DNA from: Pseudoips prasinana | Taxonomy: Eukaryota; Arthropoda; Insecta; Lepidoptera; Nolidae | Direction of reading: 5' to 3' | Assembly (NCBI GenBank): GCA_951640165.1 | Contig: OX621243.1 | Coordinates: 7,812,001 to 7,876,000, forward strand | Length of the DNA: 64,000 nucleotides | Part shown: piece after piece, positions 1 through 9,838 of the stretch | Position numbering within the stretch: the stretch's first letter is position 1 | Layout of the letters: each line of letters starts with the position of its first letter | Notes under the pieces: model-generated | The model's database searches: none | What the model was told of the DNA's origin: nothing | What the model saw: the letters and a program-made list of their open reading frames with translations, nothing else | Program-made: the position numbers and the translations under genes

Positions 1-580
1 TCATTCGCAGCCGAATCGTCGAACTTAAAATCCCATTTTGATTTCGATCGGGCGCTCCTGACTGCCACTTATATACAGGTGGTTCCCCTTTTTCACAACT
101 TTATGCAAAATAGTATTTGAGTTTAATATCTCTTGCTGGTAGGTATTACGTTTTATAAATTACTTCGCGACGTTGTTACCCCAAAACAAAGTTTTTGGTT
201 CGACCGGAATTTTTATTCGAATGAATTAAAACTTTTTCTTTTGGATCGGTAGGATACTTTTTTGTGTATGTTAATGTGTTCAAAACATTTCTGAAATCAA
301 AATAAGGTAAAGGGTGTTCTTGTTAAAGAAAACTAAATCTACTTTAATACTAGTCTATGATACAAAACAAAGGTTATGAAAAGGTTTTTAAAACTTTGTG
401 TATATTCAACGGCGACTAACACACACACACGTCCACAATATATCCTACTACACTGCCGCTATTGCCGCCTCCGCCAATATTAGCGCCATCTAGCTAAAAC
501 TACGCGAAACCTTTGCTATGGATACTAGAGAATTACGGATACAAATTCTTTTTTTTAGTTGTTAATATATATGTACTTAC
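1..580. other. AT-rich sequence, nothing assignable
   Basis: No gene or recognisable repeat family was seen. A short (AC)n run lies near 419-432, followed by a slightly richer stretch with GCC/CCG triplets near 453-495. No reading frame of note. Confidence 0.5.
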
Positions 581-584
581 AATA

Positions 585-718
585 CACAGAAAATAATCAG
601 ACCGAGGTAATTAGACATGTTCATAAACATAAGTATTTGTCTTGTGCGATAACCGAACCCGCAACCTTTTAATCAGAAGGTAGGTCCACTATCTACTAAG
701 TCACGGTGGTCATTAAAT
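585..718 (-). mobile_element. tRNA-derived SINE remnant (type G)
   Basis: Read on the minus strand, the segment starts with a tRNA-like head (ACCACCGTGACTTAGTAGAT) and has a B-box-like GCGGGTTCGGTTATCGC near 647-664. That is the RNA polymerase III internal promoter layout of tRNA-derived SINEs. The body runs left without a clear tail. No true tRNA acceptor stem closes, so it is a SINE relic and not a tRNA gene. Confidence 0.55.
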
Positions 719-1208
719 CGTTTGGAGAACTGAAAATGTTCGAAATTAATTTATAAATATTTTTTGAGAACTTATGATTCAAAAGAAATTAACTTAGGTC
801 TCAATTGGACTATTACTTGATATTTTTAGCTTTAAAATTTTTTGTAGTTCCAGGACAACATGTTGCCTCTGTGCCTATATTTCGACTTTGAGAAGAAACA
901 TGGCAAGGTATTTTAAAAATCTGGAAAAGTATCTTAAGGAATTTGAGCGAGTTTTACTTACTTATGTGCGCCAGTTTGCCGACTTTTGAAGACCTGAAAC
1001 ATAAATTACTATCTTATTAATCAAATAATTACTCATTTTACATACTCAATTTATTTTAATATTTTTAAAATAAATTTTTAATTAATTAATTAATTTAGGT
1101 TTTGTTAGGACAAGACAATCTTAAAATCGATTCTTTTACTGGTATTCATGAGCGTTATCCACCTCTCACATACGAGTAAAATATCATAATGTATGTTACT
1201 AATGTTTG
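719..1208. other. AT-rich sequence, nothing assignable
   Basis: Long AT-only stretches, such as the TTAATTAATTAA run near 1080-1096, and no coding or repeat signature that I recognise. Confidence 0.45.
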
Positions 1209-1210
1209 TA

Positions 1211-1289
1211 CAGACGCCAGCACATTCAGCTACCCCAATCTGTCAAATTTCTTTATCACAAAAGCATAAGGTTTACTTTCAATTGTCTG
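1211..1289 (-). mobile_element. Internally deleted copy of the GTAC-targeting MITE
   Basis: The right half matches the MITE at 2216-2347 in inverse orientation: a full terminal inverted repeat (TIR) ending CAGACGCCAGCACAT on the plus strand, then the internal part. The opposite TIR is cut down to about CAGACA, so some 35-40 bp of that arm are missing. TA lies on each side (1209-1210 and 1290-1291), within G-TA...TA-C, as in the full copies. Confidence 0.75.
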
Positions 1290-1291
1290 TA

Positions 1292-1590
1292 CCATCAAAA
1301 TGATTTTTAGTACTTTAGATACATGAAGTGATTGAAAAATACTCGTTTGGGAAAAAAACGGTGGGTAATTCTGTATTTGACGAAATACGATTAAAAAAGG
1401 TTTATAATCTTAAACATGATACTGGCCAATTTCAAACTGCCGTTCTGTTTAAAAAAGTTTCTACCCAACTTATTTTTACAACTTTTAGTAGTTTGTACCA
1501 AAAAATATAGTAAACATTGGTTGGTACAACTTTAGATATTTTTCTATTAAAATATTAGATATTTGAAAATATTAGAATTATGCTCATAGC
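1292..1590. other. AT-rich sequence with a 60-codon open frame, no assigned function
   Basis: A short frame at 1328-1510 (plus) has no recognisable motif and codes for low-complexity residues. It is most simply a chance frame in AT-rich DNA. Confidence 0.4.
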
Positions 1591-1594
1591 TAGC

Positions 1595-1775
1595 TAGATG
1601 CTCTCACCGGTCCGAAAGCGATCGGTGAGGTTAAATAACTAGGCTCGCGGTCAGTCCATAGATGGGTGATTGTCAAAGTGGTTTAATTTCTGAGCGTCTT
1701 CGTGCATCGGAGGGCACGTTAAGCTGCCGATCCCGGTTGCAGTCATTAGACAACAGTGGTTAAGCCATGTCACAG
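1595..1775 (-). repeat. Dispersed repeat type F, minus orientation
   Basis: This segment is the reverse complement of a sequence seen again at 40,725-40,960 and in pieces at 58,825-58,960 and 55,085-55,400. Shared parts include GGTCAGTCCATAGATGGGTG and CGTTAAGCTGCCGATCCCGG. No TIRs or coding sequence were seen, so the class (SINE-like or Helitron-like) is open. Confidence 0.6.
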
Positions 1776-1964
1776 CAAACTGACCCTAAAAAATAGGTTA
1801 AGATATTGCATTTTATTTATTAAAAAATGAAGTATTTAACTAGTTGTTATAAAATAAAATTTAACAATGTATTAATATAAAGATATCATTGAAATTTGAC
1901 GTTTAAATTTAGCTTAAACCCGTTTCACTGCTACAATAGAAGCGAGCGTGTGCTATCAGGCCAA

Positions 1965-2180
1965 ATATAACAGCCTACCTACTTACTAAGTACTTGCACC
2001 GTGGGGCACCCTCTTGGACCTGTAACCTCGTCTCCGGGTGGTAACTAACGTGGGGATGCTTGGGAGGGTCGGCTATTTCCATTCTGATACGTATATCAAG
2101 CCCTTCCAAATGACAATGTTACAGAAACCTTTGAGGGAGCCCTATGTTCAGCAGTGGACAATATCAGGCTGATGATGACG
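1965..2180 (+). mobile_element. Retroposon 3' end (type H-like)
   Basis: The segment ends in CAGCAGTGGACAATATCAGG followed by CTGATGATGACG, the typical end of lepidopteran RTE-type LINEs and their satellites, where the tail is made of GAT units. The upstream part resembles 24,480-24,714. No reading frame is intact. Confidence 0.55.
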
Positions 2181-2215
2181 TATTATATCTAATACTTCAG
2201 AGGCAAGTATATGTA

Positions 2216-2347
2216 CAGACAACAGCACATCAAGCTACCCCAATCTGTCAAATTTCCGCAATTAAAATTGAACCTTATGCTTTTGTGATAAAGTAGAAAA
2301 TATATAAAAGAAAGAGAAATTGGGGTAGCTGGATGTGCTGGCGTCTG
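2216..2347 (+). mobile_element. GTAC-targeting MITE, full copy
   Basis: A 132-bp element with TIRs of roughly 30 bp: left CAGACAACAGCACATCAAGC, right GGATGTGCTGGCGTCTG. It is flanked by TA (2214-2215, 2348-2349) in the context G-TA...TA-C. There is no coding capacity. Copies at 29,414-29,548 and 63,797-63,931 share length and layout. The TA duplication suggests mobilisation by a Tc1/mariner-type transposase (inference). Confidence 0.85.
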
Positions 2348-2507
2348 TACAGATTTTATTACATTTTAACGACAAGTCAAAAACAACGTAGCTTTAACAC
2401 AAAATCTGAATATAAAAACATTATATTATTTTTATTTGCAGTACACTTAATTGTCCACCATTTAGTGCATAGTTTACAGTGAAATATACAATAATAATAA
2501 TGTTCTC

Positions 2508-2870
2508 CTAGTCGAATTTTGATTGACGCAGATGGCTAATCTCAATAGAGATTAGCCATCTGCGTCGGACAATGGACATATCATAGTGCACAAGTGTGTG
2601 CGCAAACACAGGAGCTCTTTCTATTCCATCACTCTCATGATCCGTTGGGACGCCTAACGACACGACCGGAAACTGGTCAGGTACAGGGCCGACGGCTTTA
2701 CGTGCTCTCCGAGGCACGGGGTATAATACGGCCAACTCCCAGACTTCTGCTGATTTTTTTTCTTTTTACAGAAAAATCCCAAAATCACGTTTGGCCCAAC
2801 CCGGGATTTGAACCCAGGACCTCGATATCAACGGTCGAATAGGCTACCGCTAGACCAACGAGGCAGTCAA
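2508..2870 (-). mobile_element. tRNA-derived SINE type E, near full length
   Basis: The minus strand starts at about 2,868 with a tRNA-like head (CTGCCTCGTTGGTCTAGCGG) and a B box (GGGTTCAAATCCCGGG-like) near 2800-2822. A body follows with the conserved GGTACAGGGCCGACGGC-type block. The 3' end at 2525-2566 has become a perfect hairpin. A second full copy lies at 27,251-27,625. Confidence 0.85.
2525..2566. repeat. Perfect 19-bp hairpin with 4-nt loop
   Basis: Arms 2525-2543 and 2548-2566 (GACGCAGATGGCTAATCTC and its complement) pair fully around the loop AATA. The other SINE type E copy lacks this symmetry, so it arose by local change in this copy. Confidence 0.95.
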
Positions 2871-2917
2871 TTATTTATTATTTTTGACTATATTTAAAAG
2901 TCGCGTATCAGAAGTCG

Positions 2918-3125
2918 CCAAGTCTGTGTGTTGCCGGTATTATACCCCTGCCTCGAAGAAGAGCACGTAAAGCCATCGGTGCTGTAATTGACCTTTTTCC
3001 GGTCGTGTCGCTAGTCGTCGCATTGGATCATGAGAGAAAGAAAAGGAGCCCTGTGTCTGCACAAACACTTGGGCACTATAATATGTATGTCCCGCGTAGA
3101 TGGCTAGAAATTCGGCTTAGATAAC
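2918..3125 (+). mobile_element. SINE type E, headless copy
   Basis: Shares the SINE E body in plus orientation: GTATTATACCCCTGCCTCG, AGAGCACGTAAAGCC, TTTCCGGTCGTGTCGCTAG and the 3' part GATGGCTAG-AAATTCGGC. The tRNA-like head is missing. With 2508-2870 it forms a divergent head-to-head pair about 50 bp apart. Confidence 0.8.
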
Positions 3126-3638
3126 ATTACTTATTACATTTCTACTTAAATTTATATTTAAAGACGAACAAAATGAGATAAAATCAATATCCCTTAAACT
3201 CCCGTCTTCCTCGTCTTACGTCAAATCCATGTCATGAAAGCGTTAGCAATTATCACCCCGCTGTATTGTGCGATGTACAAAAGTGATGACAGATGCTCAG
3301 TGGAGATCAAATAATGAATTAAATGCAAGACTAAGGCGCTTTCACCCTCTAACGAGAAAAGTTGGGTTTGGCTGATATGCTCCGAACCGCAAATTTCACT
3401 CTTTCTAAGGTACTAGCTCCGTATAGGCGGAAAAGCGATAAGAAATAAAGCGAATATAAATTTTTAGTGAGACCATGTCAAAAGAATTGCTTATCGAAAA
3501 AATAAAATAGTTTATATCAATTCAAAAAAAATTGTGAAAATGTGTTACATGCATCGAAAAACTGAAGCTCAAAATGAAGGCTAATTTAAGAATCTTTCCT
3601 TTTCCTTTTTTAAGTTTAGTTCTAAGACATTATGCACT
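3126..3638. other. Unassigned AT-rich sequence
   Basis: No reading frame, SINE promoter box or inverted repeat was seen up to the hairpin at 3639. Confidence 0.4.
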
Positions 3639-3739
3639 AACAACATTTTTAAATTAACCTCTTTACTTCAATAAATGTTTCTTACTTAGAAATTAATCTC
3701 TAAGTAAAGAAGTAAAGAGGTTAATTTAAAAATGTTGTT
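3639..3739. repeat. Perfect 30-bp inverted repeat with 41-bp loop
   Basis: Arms 3639-3668 (starting AACAACATTTTTAAATTAAC) and 3710-3739 are exact reverse complements. Within the loop TTACTTAGA (3682-3690) and TCTAAGTAA (3698-3706) pair again, so the whole 101 bp can fold into one long hairpin. No target duplication is visible. Confidence 0.95.
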
Positions 3740-4335
3740 TCACCCGGTTTGTTTTACCCGGGCATTGGCTTCTTTTGAAAAGAAAATCATTTTTTTTTAC
3801 GTAAATAGGTGTTAAGTAACACATTAATTATTTTTTTTTGGCATGAAAAATAATACTTGAACATTAATTTCCTCTGCAACATATTAATAATCAGCGATAG
3901 CTTATCCGCTCCGCTTATAATGCGTATTTACCCGCTCCGCTTATAACACGTAGCTACCTAACCTGGAACAGAACCCGCGACTGTCAGCGTTTCTAGTTCA
4001 TCTGCCTCGTTAGAGAACAATTGCCGACGTCAAATTAAAACCGCCACCGAATGTACGTCATTGTGAAATGTTGGAGCGCGATCAGGATTAATCATGGCTT
4101 TAGTATGGGTGATGGTTTTGTTATGCAGTCTAAAGATATCTAGTTAATGAAAATATTGATTTCAAAAGGTGCAGATTAACGAACCACAGACACTATTCAG
4201 CCTGAAGTGAGAATAGTATCTGTTGGCTTGTATTCAATAATATCAGAATGAATTATGGCTTTAGTACGAGTGAAAGTTTTATTAAGGATATTTTTAAATG
4301 CACATCAAAGAAGTTATCACCAATAAATTATGTAA
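3740..4335. other. Unassigned, with a small SINE-like head remnant
   Basis: A tandem doublet of CCGCTCCGCTTATAA lies at about 3907-3948. On the minus strand 3955-4015 reads as a tRNA-like head with GCGGGTTCTGTTCC as a possible B box. The rest has no recognisable feature. Confidence 0.35.
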
Positions 4336-4339
4336 ATAT

Positions 4340-4625
4340 ATATAACTAGCGGCCCGGTACGTGCTTCGCTACGTATAAGGCATAGTATTAAAAAAAAATA
4401 TTATTAAGTTCATTTATTCAAACAAAAAAATATTTTAAATTGCTAAAAGATGTTGATTTTACAATTTTTCAAGACTTATTTTAATTTTCTCTACGTACAA
4501 ATCTTCCCTGGACTTCCACGAATAATTCAAGACCAAAATTAGCCAAATCGGTAAAGGCGTTGTTGAGTTATAACATTACAACGAAAAGTGGCATTAATTT
4601 TTATATATATAGATAATACCCGGAA
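4340..4625 (-). mobile_element. Helitron-like repeat remnant
   Basis: The plus-strand left end reads ACTAGCGGCCCGGTACGTGC, the complement of a CTAGT 3' terminus preceded by a GC-rich stretch, as in other Helitron-like copies here (5,876-6,204). The interior is decayed and the right boundary is approximate. Confidence 0.4.
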
Positions 4626-4676
4626 GTAACTGAAAATATATTTCACTTCCAAAAAAGTAAATTAGGTTAGGTTTTT

Positions 4677-4934
4677 AATAATAATAATGTCCTGGGACAT
4701 TATTACACACGGCCATCTGATGTCAAACTAAGCAGAGCTTGTACTATGGAAACCAGATAACTGATATACTACATATAATACTTTTCTTTAGTAAATACAT
4801 ACTTATATAGATAATTGCACCCTGAGTCAGGACAAACAGACATTTTCATGCACACAAATATCTGTGCTGGGTGGGAATCAAACCCACGACCTCCGGCGTG
4901 AAAAGCAAGCATTTACCACGCCAACAGACGTCCA
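4677..4934 (-). mobile_element. tRNA-derived SINE type A, full copy
   Basis: On the minus strand the head (GGACGTCTGTTGGCGTGGTA) has a B box (GGTCGTGGGTTTGATTCCCA) and leads to a body with TTTCCATAGTACAAGCTCTG. The 3' end is AATAATGTCC followed by a TAA-rich tail at 4677-4690. Other copies are at 8,325-8,562, 42,836-43,090 and 49,193-49,600. Confidence 0.85.
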
Positions 4935-5870
4935 ACGCGGCAGCTGCCGGCAAGTGCCAGAAACAATTTTATTACCAAAACAATCCACGTTTCAATAAAT
5001 AGCGATGCTATGCTATGCTGCTGGTTTTATAATATTTTAAGATAATTATTTCGCTTTGCAATCAGTATATTAGCTTAAGATATGGAATATTTTGTAATAA
5101 AAAAGGATAAATATATTTTGATTTCCAAATAAATACTATATATTTTATTATGCATTCAAAAGATATCTTATACGTAAAAATTTAAGAAGCAAAATAATTT
5201 TTAGTCCATGTTTTTGTTCAATAAATATCTTCAAAGTAGTCAACATTGATATAACATATTTTCTTAATATTGTTTACACAGGACGGTATCCTATCTAAGT
5301 GACAAAATGTATAACTAAAAATAAATAATAATAATAGCATTTGGTAATAAATTAATATTAATCATGTTATATAATTTGTAGAAAACACGTTGTACGTAGC
5401 AACGTTTACGCGCTAATATCACACACACTTCCTTATTCCCTTCATACATCTTATGTTTCGGCTCGTCATAAACATACCTACTAACAAACTATACATTAAC
5501 AAGTAAGCATCATTTTGTCTGTCTCCCCCCAGACACCCTCACAAGTTCCCTGTTTCACAATCGTAGTAATTATAGAACGAGTGGTGGCTGAATGATAAGT
5601 GTCTTGTTGATTCCACAGTTGACATGCAAGGGTTGTATAGTTCTGAAACAAAGTTTCTCTACTTTTGCAACATAAGGTATAAAATGTGAACATCTATCCC
5701 ACTGACAGCTTTTTTATATTAAATCATTAGGTGTTTTATTTTTAAGTTAGTTAATTACTTGTTTTTATTCAATAACAATTTTTACATTGTGTCTGAATTT
5801 TCTATATCTAAATGTAAATTATTATATAATTAATATGGGAGAAATACATTAACTTATCTATGGAATACAA
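4935..5870. other. Unassigned AT-rich sequence
   Basis: A 65-codon minus frame at 5496-5693 has no recognised motif. Nothing else stands out. A CCCCCC run lies near 5524-5530. Confidence 0.4.
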
Positions 5871-5875
5871 TACAA

Positions 5876-6204
5876 TAAATCTATATTTATAAAAATGAAA
5901 CCCGTTTTCCGTTGTCACGACATCACGCGTGAACGGCTGGACCGATTTCACTATTTCTTTTTTTATTGTGTTTGTTATTGTCAGGAGAAGGTTCTTATGT
6001 AAAAAAAAGAATTCAAAATTGCGCGGAAAATAAAAAAATTTAAGAATACTTCACAACCAAATATTATTTCTAATCTAACCTTAGCGCTTTGGACAATATA
6101 ACCTTTTTTAATGTTACTTTTTTTATTTGACATAGTATTGACAGATAGCGTGCGTTAATAGTCATCGTTAAGACAGGACAAGGTCTGTCGGGTCAGCTAG
6201 TAAT
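5876..6204 (+). mobile_element. Helitron-like element ending in CAGCTAGT
   Basis: The left end reads TCTATATTTATAAAAATGAA. The interior carries CCGTTTTCCGTTGTCACGAC and ACGGCTGGACCGATTT, and the right end is GTCGGGTCAGCTAGT. A TC start, CTAG end and no TIRs match non-autonomous Helitrons common in Lepidoptera. Family placement is from memory of the pattern. Confidence 0.6.
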
Positions 6205-6221
6205 AATAAAAAAATGGTCAA

Positions 6222-6480
6222 TTACAACGTCGATGTTTCTATGTTCAATACAAATTCGTTAACAGAGTAGAAACACTTTTTTAACAATAACTGTTTGAGT
6301 TTTTTCTCAAAACTACTTGTATAGACAAGGCTCTTGATATCTAATGGCAGTTTATTAAATATTTTAACTGCATTGTAGTAGGCATTATGCTTAGCAACGT
6401 TTAGATGAGGACGCATATCAGGCTTTGTCTGCAGATCTTTTCTTCTTGTCCGCGCTCTAATATGCCTTTCTTCTTCAGTC
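6222..6480 (-). pseudogene. C-terminal end of a non-LTR (LINE) reverse transcriptase ORF
   Basis: The minus frame reads through HNAYYNAVKIFNKLPLDIK and ends with SSFEKKLKQLLLKKCFYSVN. The pattern FNKLP...F+..L+..L....YS..EF is the usual C-terminus of CR1/Jockey-group LINE ORF2 proteins. The frame stays open upstream of the first Met at 6416, to about 6470. Only the last 70-80 residues survive; no reverse transcriptase core is present on this strand. It is a 5'-truncated LINE copy. Confidence 0.7.
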
Positions 6481-6491
6481 TCACATTCTGT

Positions 6492-6718
6492 ATGGTCTGT
6501 TAGTTGGTCTAGTGCTTAGTGACCATGACTGCTAAGCCAGAGGTCGTAAGTTCGATACCCACCCAGAAAAAATCTTTACGTGATTATGGTAATTTGTTCT
6601 GAGTCTAGCTGTAATTTTTCTATGCTGTGTGTAATTAAAAGGATGTTAATCGGTTGTCTGACGGCCATAGTACTGGCTCTGCCTAGTTAGGGATCAGGTG
6701 GCAATGCAGACTGGCCAA
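6492..6718 (+). mobile_element. tRNA-derived SINE type C
   Basis: The head GTTGGTCTAGTGCTTAGTGA and B box AAGTTCGATACCCACCCAG lie at about 6501-6566. The body contains GAGTCTAGCTGTAATTTT, and the 3' part is GGCCATAGTACTGGCTCTGC followed by AGGGATCAGGTGGCA. Related copies are at 27,632-27,905, 48,935-49,175 and 51,060-51,245. Confidence 0.75.
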
Positions 6719-6894
6719 CGAGACTAGTGCGGTGGTAATCCTGAGATCATTAGGTGTTCAATCTCGTCAAAACACAATCCCAAAAGATTTGAGCTTAGAT
6801 TTACTAAATCATCATTTCTCTACTTCGTCCGATATTCAAAGGGCAACTAAACCTAATACTTTAAATTATCTTTAGGCCGATTTCGAAGATAAAA

Positions 6895-7665
6895 CCTCTT
6901 CCTGAAGCTATAAAACATCTGCTGGCATACCGCAGGGTGGCGTTTTATCTCCTTTATTATCAGCAATGTTCATTATTGCGTCAACCAGAAATCTGATTTT
7001 GCCCTATCACCTTTATGCAGATGATCTTCAAATTTACAGCCGAGCCTATCCTAATAAGCTTCCGGAAGCTTTAAAATCTATTAAATCAGATCTTTTGCAT
7101 ATATTTACATGGAGTAAATGTTATGGTTCAACCCGTCTAAATCTCACGCCATTATGATTTACAGTACCATGTACACACAGTATAATGTTTGACAAAGCAG
7201 TTGTACCTCTGAGTGATAAAGTGAAAAAATTTAGGGATATACATTGACAAAGATCTCTCTTGGCTTTCTAAGTTGCAGGAGGTTAGCCGCAGAGTCTTTG
7301 AATCTGTGGGGTCTCTGAGAAAGCTTCGATTTTTTTTTACCAGTAACCACTAACATTGCGCTTGCTCAATACATTCATCTTCCAATACTCGACTAAGCCG
7401 ATGCCATGTATCTCGACCTAAACCAAGAGCAACTCAACAAGCTTTAAAATACTACTTACCTATACACCTTCACTGGAATTCACATATGTTGTCTCTTCTA
7501 TACCTTAAAGAAGATTGCACTATCTCCGTGTTACACATCTAAGATCATTGAGATCATCAGAAAACCTTTTTTTACTGTTGAGGCAGCTGACCTCTGGAAT
7601 GCGTTGATTTTAACAATTAGACGTGCTCATATCCTTGGTTCCCTTGGTTTTATCCCTTGGTGGAT
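6895..7665 (+). pseudogene. Decayed LINE reverse transcriptase, C-terminal half
   Basis: Pieces in shifting frames spell a LINE ORF2. SAGIPQGGVLSPLL (motif B) is near 6923-6965, YHLYADDLQIYS (the YADD catalytic motif) near 7005-7040, then VPLSDKVKNLGIYIDKDLSW near 7202-7262, SLRKLRFF near 7310, and AADLWNALILTIRRA near 7580-7630. This is the correct order for a non-LTR reverse transcriptase with its thumb and C-terminal region. Stops and frameshifts separate the blocks, so it is dead. It is not the same lineage as the LINE at 16.5 kb, whose motif C is FADD. No 3' tail was recognised. Confidence 0.75.
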
Positions 7666-8324
7666 ATTTCCACTGTCCTTCTGTTTTGTATTGGTTATTA
7701 TGTATGTATCTATGTATGTGTTATATACAATTAGGTATGTATTGTATGGTAATTTATTAATGACATGATCGTATTACTATTAAGAAATGCTGTTATTTAT
7801 CAGTTTGTATGTAAACATTTCAATTCTTACTTAAATTCCTTTACCTTGCACTATTCCTATTTTTTCAGAAACAAACGTTTTGATAGTTACTTATAATTAA
7901 AAAAATTACAAGGTTAATACATACTTGTGAGTTCAGTCGAGTTAAAATTAAAACTACAGACGAAAAATGTGATAAAAAAATATCAATAAAAAATTTAATA
8001 AAGATTAACTACCATGATTTATGATTAAATAGTTTCTCAGTAAAGGTTAATACCATCATAAATCCTTAACTCAATTAAAACGAAAATGCGGGCATTCAAA
8101 GAGAAACTTTGTAAGTTTTTACCTTAAACTTTTAAACTATCGTATTAGTTTGCATATTATTATATTGTGGTAGACTACGAGACTTACAATATGTTAAACT
8201 TCATGCTAGTAACGTATGTAAAACGTAATTTTGATAGTAATATGTAAATTAATGTTAAGAATATAAAATATAACAATGACATGAAGATGGAATTATGAAA
8301 ACATGAACAAAAGACAGACACACA
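7666..8324. other. Unassigned AT-rich sequence
   Basis: No reading frame or repeat boundary was recognised. TATGTATG-type short repeats lie near 7701-7740. Confidence 0.4.
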
Positions 8325-8562
8325 GAAAAATAATAAAAATATCCTGAGACATTATTTACACACGGCCAGCTGATCCCAAACTAAGCGGAGCTTGTACTAT
8401 GGAAACCTTTTCTTTTGTAAATAAATACTTATATATATAATTACACCCAGACTTAGGACAAACAGACATGTTCATGCACACAAATATTTTTCCTGGATAG
8501 GAATCGAACCCACGACCTCCGGCGTGAAAAGCAAGCATTTGCCAACCACGCCAACAGGCCGG
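8325..8562 (-). mobile_element. SINE type A
   Basis: The minus strand carries the head (GACCGGCCTGTTGGCGTGGT), the B box (GGTCGTGGGTTCGATTCC) and the 3' block GGTTTCCATAGTACAAGCTC. An internal segment before that block is shortened compared with 4677-4934. The head abuts the LINE fragment beginning at about 8568. Confidence 0.85.
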
Positions 8563-8645
8563 TCAAAAAGATCCAGAGAGATCCAGAAATTTGTAATTAA
8601 AATGAAAAGGTTAATATTCTTGTATCTATATCTACTGATCCACCG

Positions 8646-9023
8646 TTGAATTGTTCAGAACGGACATATAGATTTGTGAAATTAAAACCTTTAAACAACA
8701 TCTTGTTCATCAAACTGTATAAGCCCTATGTGTCCAATGTGCCTGATAGTACAAATAATTATATCCACAAGCTAAATATGCACCTACAGTTTTTGGTTAG
8801 CCATTATAGTAATAAATTTATATTTTTGGACACAAATAGTTTTATAGATTCTTGTAGGGTAACCATGAGTACAGTTACTGTCTCAAGAAAATTTTTGAAC
8901 ATACTTGCAACTTTAGTAGCGGCACATATTAACTCAGTTATAAGTAGTATGACGAAGTCACTTTTTATACCATCTTTTAGTAATGTTATTAAAATCAATT
9001 TAGTTAGTAGTTTAAACATGTAA
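8646..9023 (+). pseudogene. LINE ORF1 C-terminal part, esterase-like
   Basis: The frame runs through LKPLNNILFIKLYKP, an N-IHKLNMHLQFL block, FIFLDTNSFIDSC and RKFLNILATLVAAHI. This order resembles the C-terminal half of SGNH/GDSL-type esterase domains found in ORF1 of CR1-group LINEs (a block with N...N..L, then a D..FL/H..G..L region, then a closing helix). The expected catalytic Asp-His end block (usually H-G-x-H) is changed here. The frame is open upstream of the first Met, to about 8605. The stop TAA at 9021 is two bases from the ATG at 9026, typical of ORF1-ORF2 spacing in LINEs. Domain assignment is by eye and moderate. Confidence 0.55.
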
Positions 9024-9025
9024 GC

Positions 9026-9238
9026 ATGATAATAGAGAAGTGTGATAACTTTCTAATTCTATCACATCAAAATATAAACCGCTTCTCTAGCAAAATTCTA
9101 GACATAGAACTTATTAATGAAAAATATGAAATATTCTTTGTTCAATTGTTTTATATAAATGTGTTACGTGAACTATCTGTAAATGATTGCTATCATATAC
9201 TTAATTTAAAATTATTGACTCTGTCTCAAAATGAATAA
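9026..9238 (+). pseudogene. LINE ORF2 endonuclease start fused to 3' UTR
   Basis: Residues 1-40 read NFLILSHQNINRFSSKILDI, matching the opening of the apurinic-type endonuclease of CR1/Jockey-group LINEs (L..L.QN.....K...), including the QN that binds metal. From about residue 46 the frame is simply read into 3' UTR sequence shared with 18,197 onward, so the remaining codons are not protein-derived. No catalytic E, D or H beyond the first motif remains. Position directly after ORF1 supports the assignment. Confidence 0.65.
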
Positions 9239-9838
9239 TGTTATTGTTTCGAAGTTTTTCTTTTGTATACCTAAATATAATCTAAAATAATAAGCATTCA
9301 GACAACCGATCGAGCATATATTGTGTTTGCCTACTAAATAATTACTCTAATTGGACCAAATCCCGTGTTCATGCCCGCTTGAGTATGTTTCGCCGGACCG
9401 TCTCAACTGGGTCGTGTTGAAACCGGTAGTAGATGAACCCACTGAGTTTGTTTCGCTGGGTCTTCTCAGTTGGGGCGCATTGGATCCGGTGGTAGCATTA
9501 AAGCGCGACCGTCGTTATTAACACAAGGTCCGTCATAATAATAATACCTTTAATATAGATAGAACCATTGACAATATGTAGTAAAAATTTTAGACTTAAA
9601 CTAGATAATTAAACATAATCTCTTGACAATAACTTGATACGAGCTAGCTAAATATCATTGCTGTAATAAAATAAATTTTATAAATGTTTTCATACAATAT
9701 GTACCTAAATATCTATGTTACTAGAAATAATATCTAATGTATACAACTATATTACTACAAACATGTTCTGACTATTTACAAGCGCTTTTTTAAAGTCTAC
9801 GTGAATAAAAACCTTTTTTATTTTTTTTTTATTTTTCA

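Larger units (their letters stand above)
8568..9838 (+). mobile_element. Internally deleted LINE (CR1/Jockey-group), non-autonomous
   Basis: The element joins three parts: the end of ORF1 (8568-9023), the first codons of ORF2 (9026 to about 9160) and a complete 3' UTR with an A/T tail (9162-9838). Everything between the endonuclease start and the 3' UTR is missing. From TGTTACGTGAAC at 9162 onward it matches 18,197-18,865 with about four substitutions. The close match implies recent mobility. As it encodes no reverse transcriptase, it would need help from an intact relative. The 5' end abuts a SINE at 8562. Confidence 0.8.

Noticed and set aside
2594..2842. 82-codon plus frame and 75-codon minus frame
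   Set aside because: Both are readings through SINE E; such frames recur in other SINE E copies (27,220-27,622) without selection.
8646..9023. A host gene at the first 8.6-kb frame
   Set aside because: Its position directly before an endonuclease start and a LINE 3' UTR, and its esterase-like layout, make it LINE ORF1.
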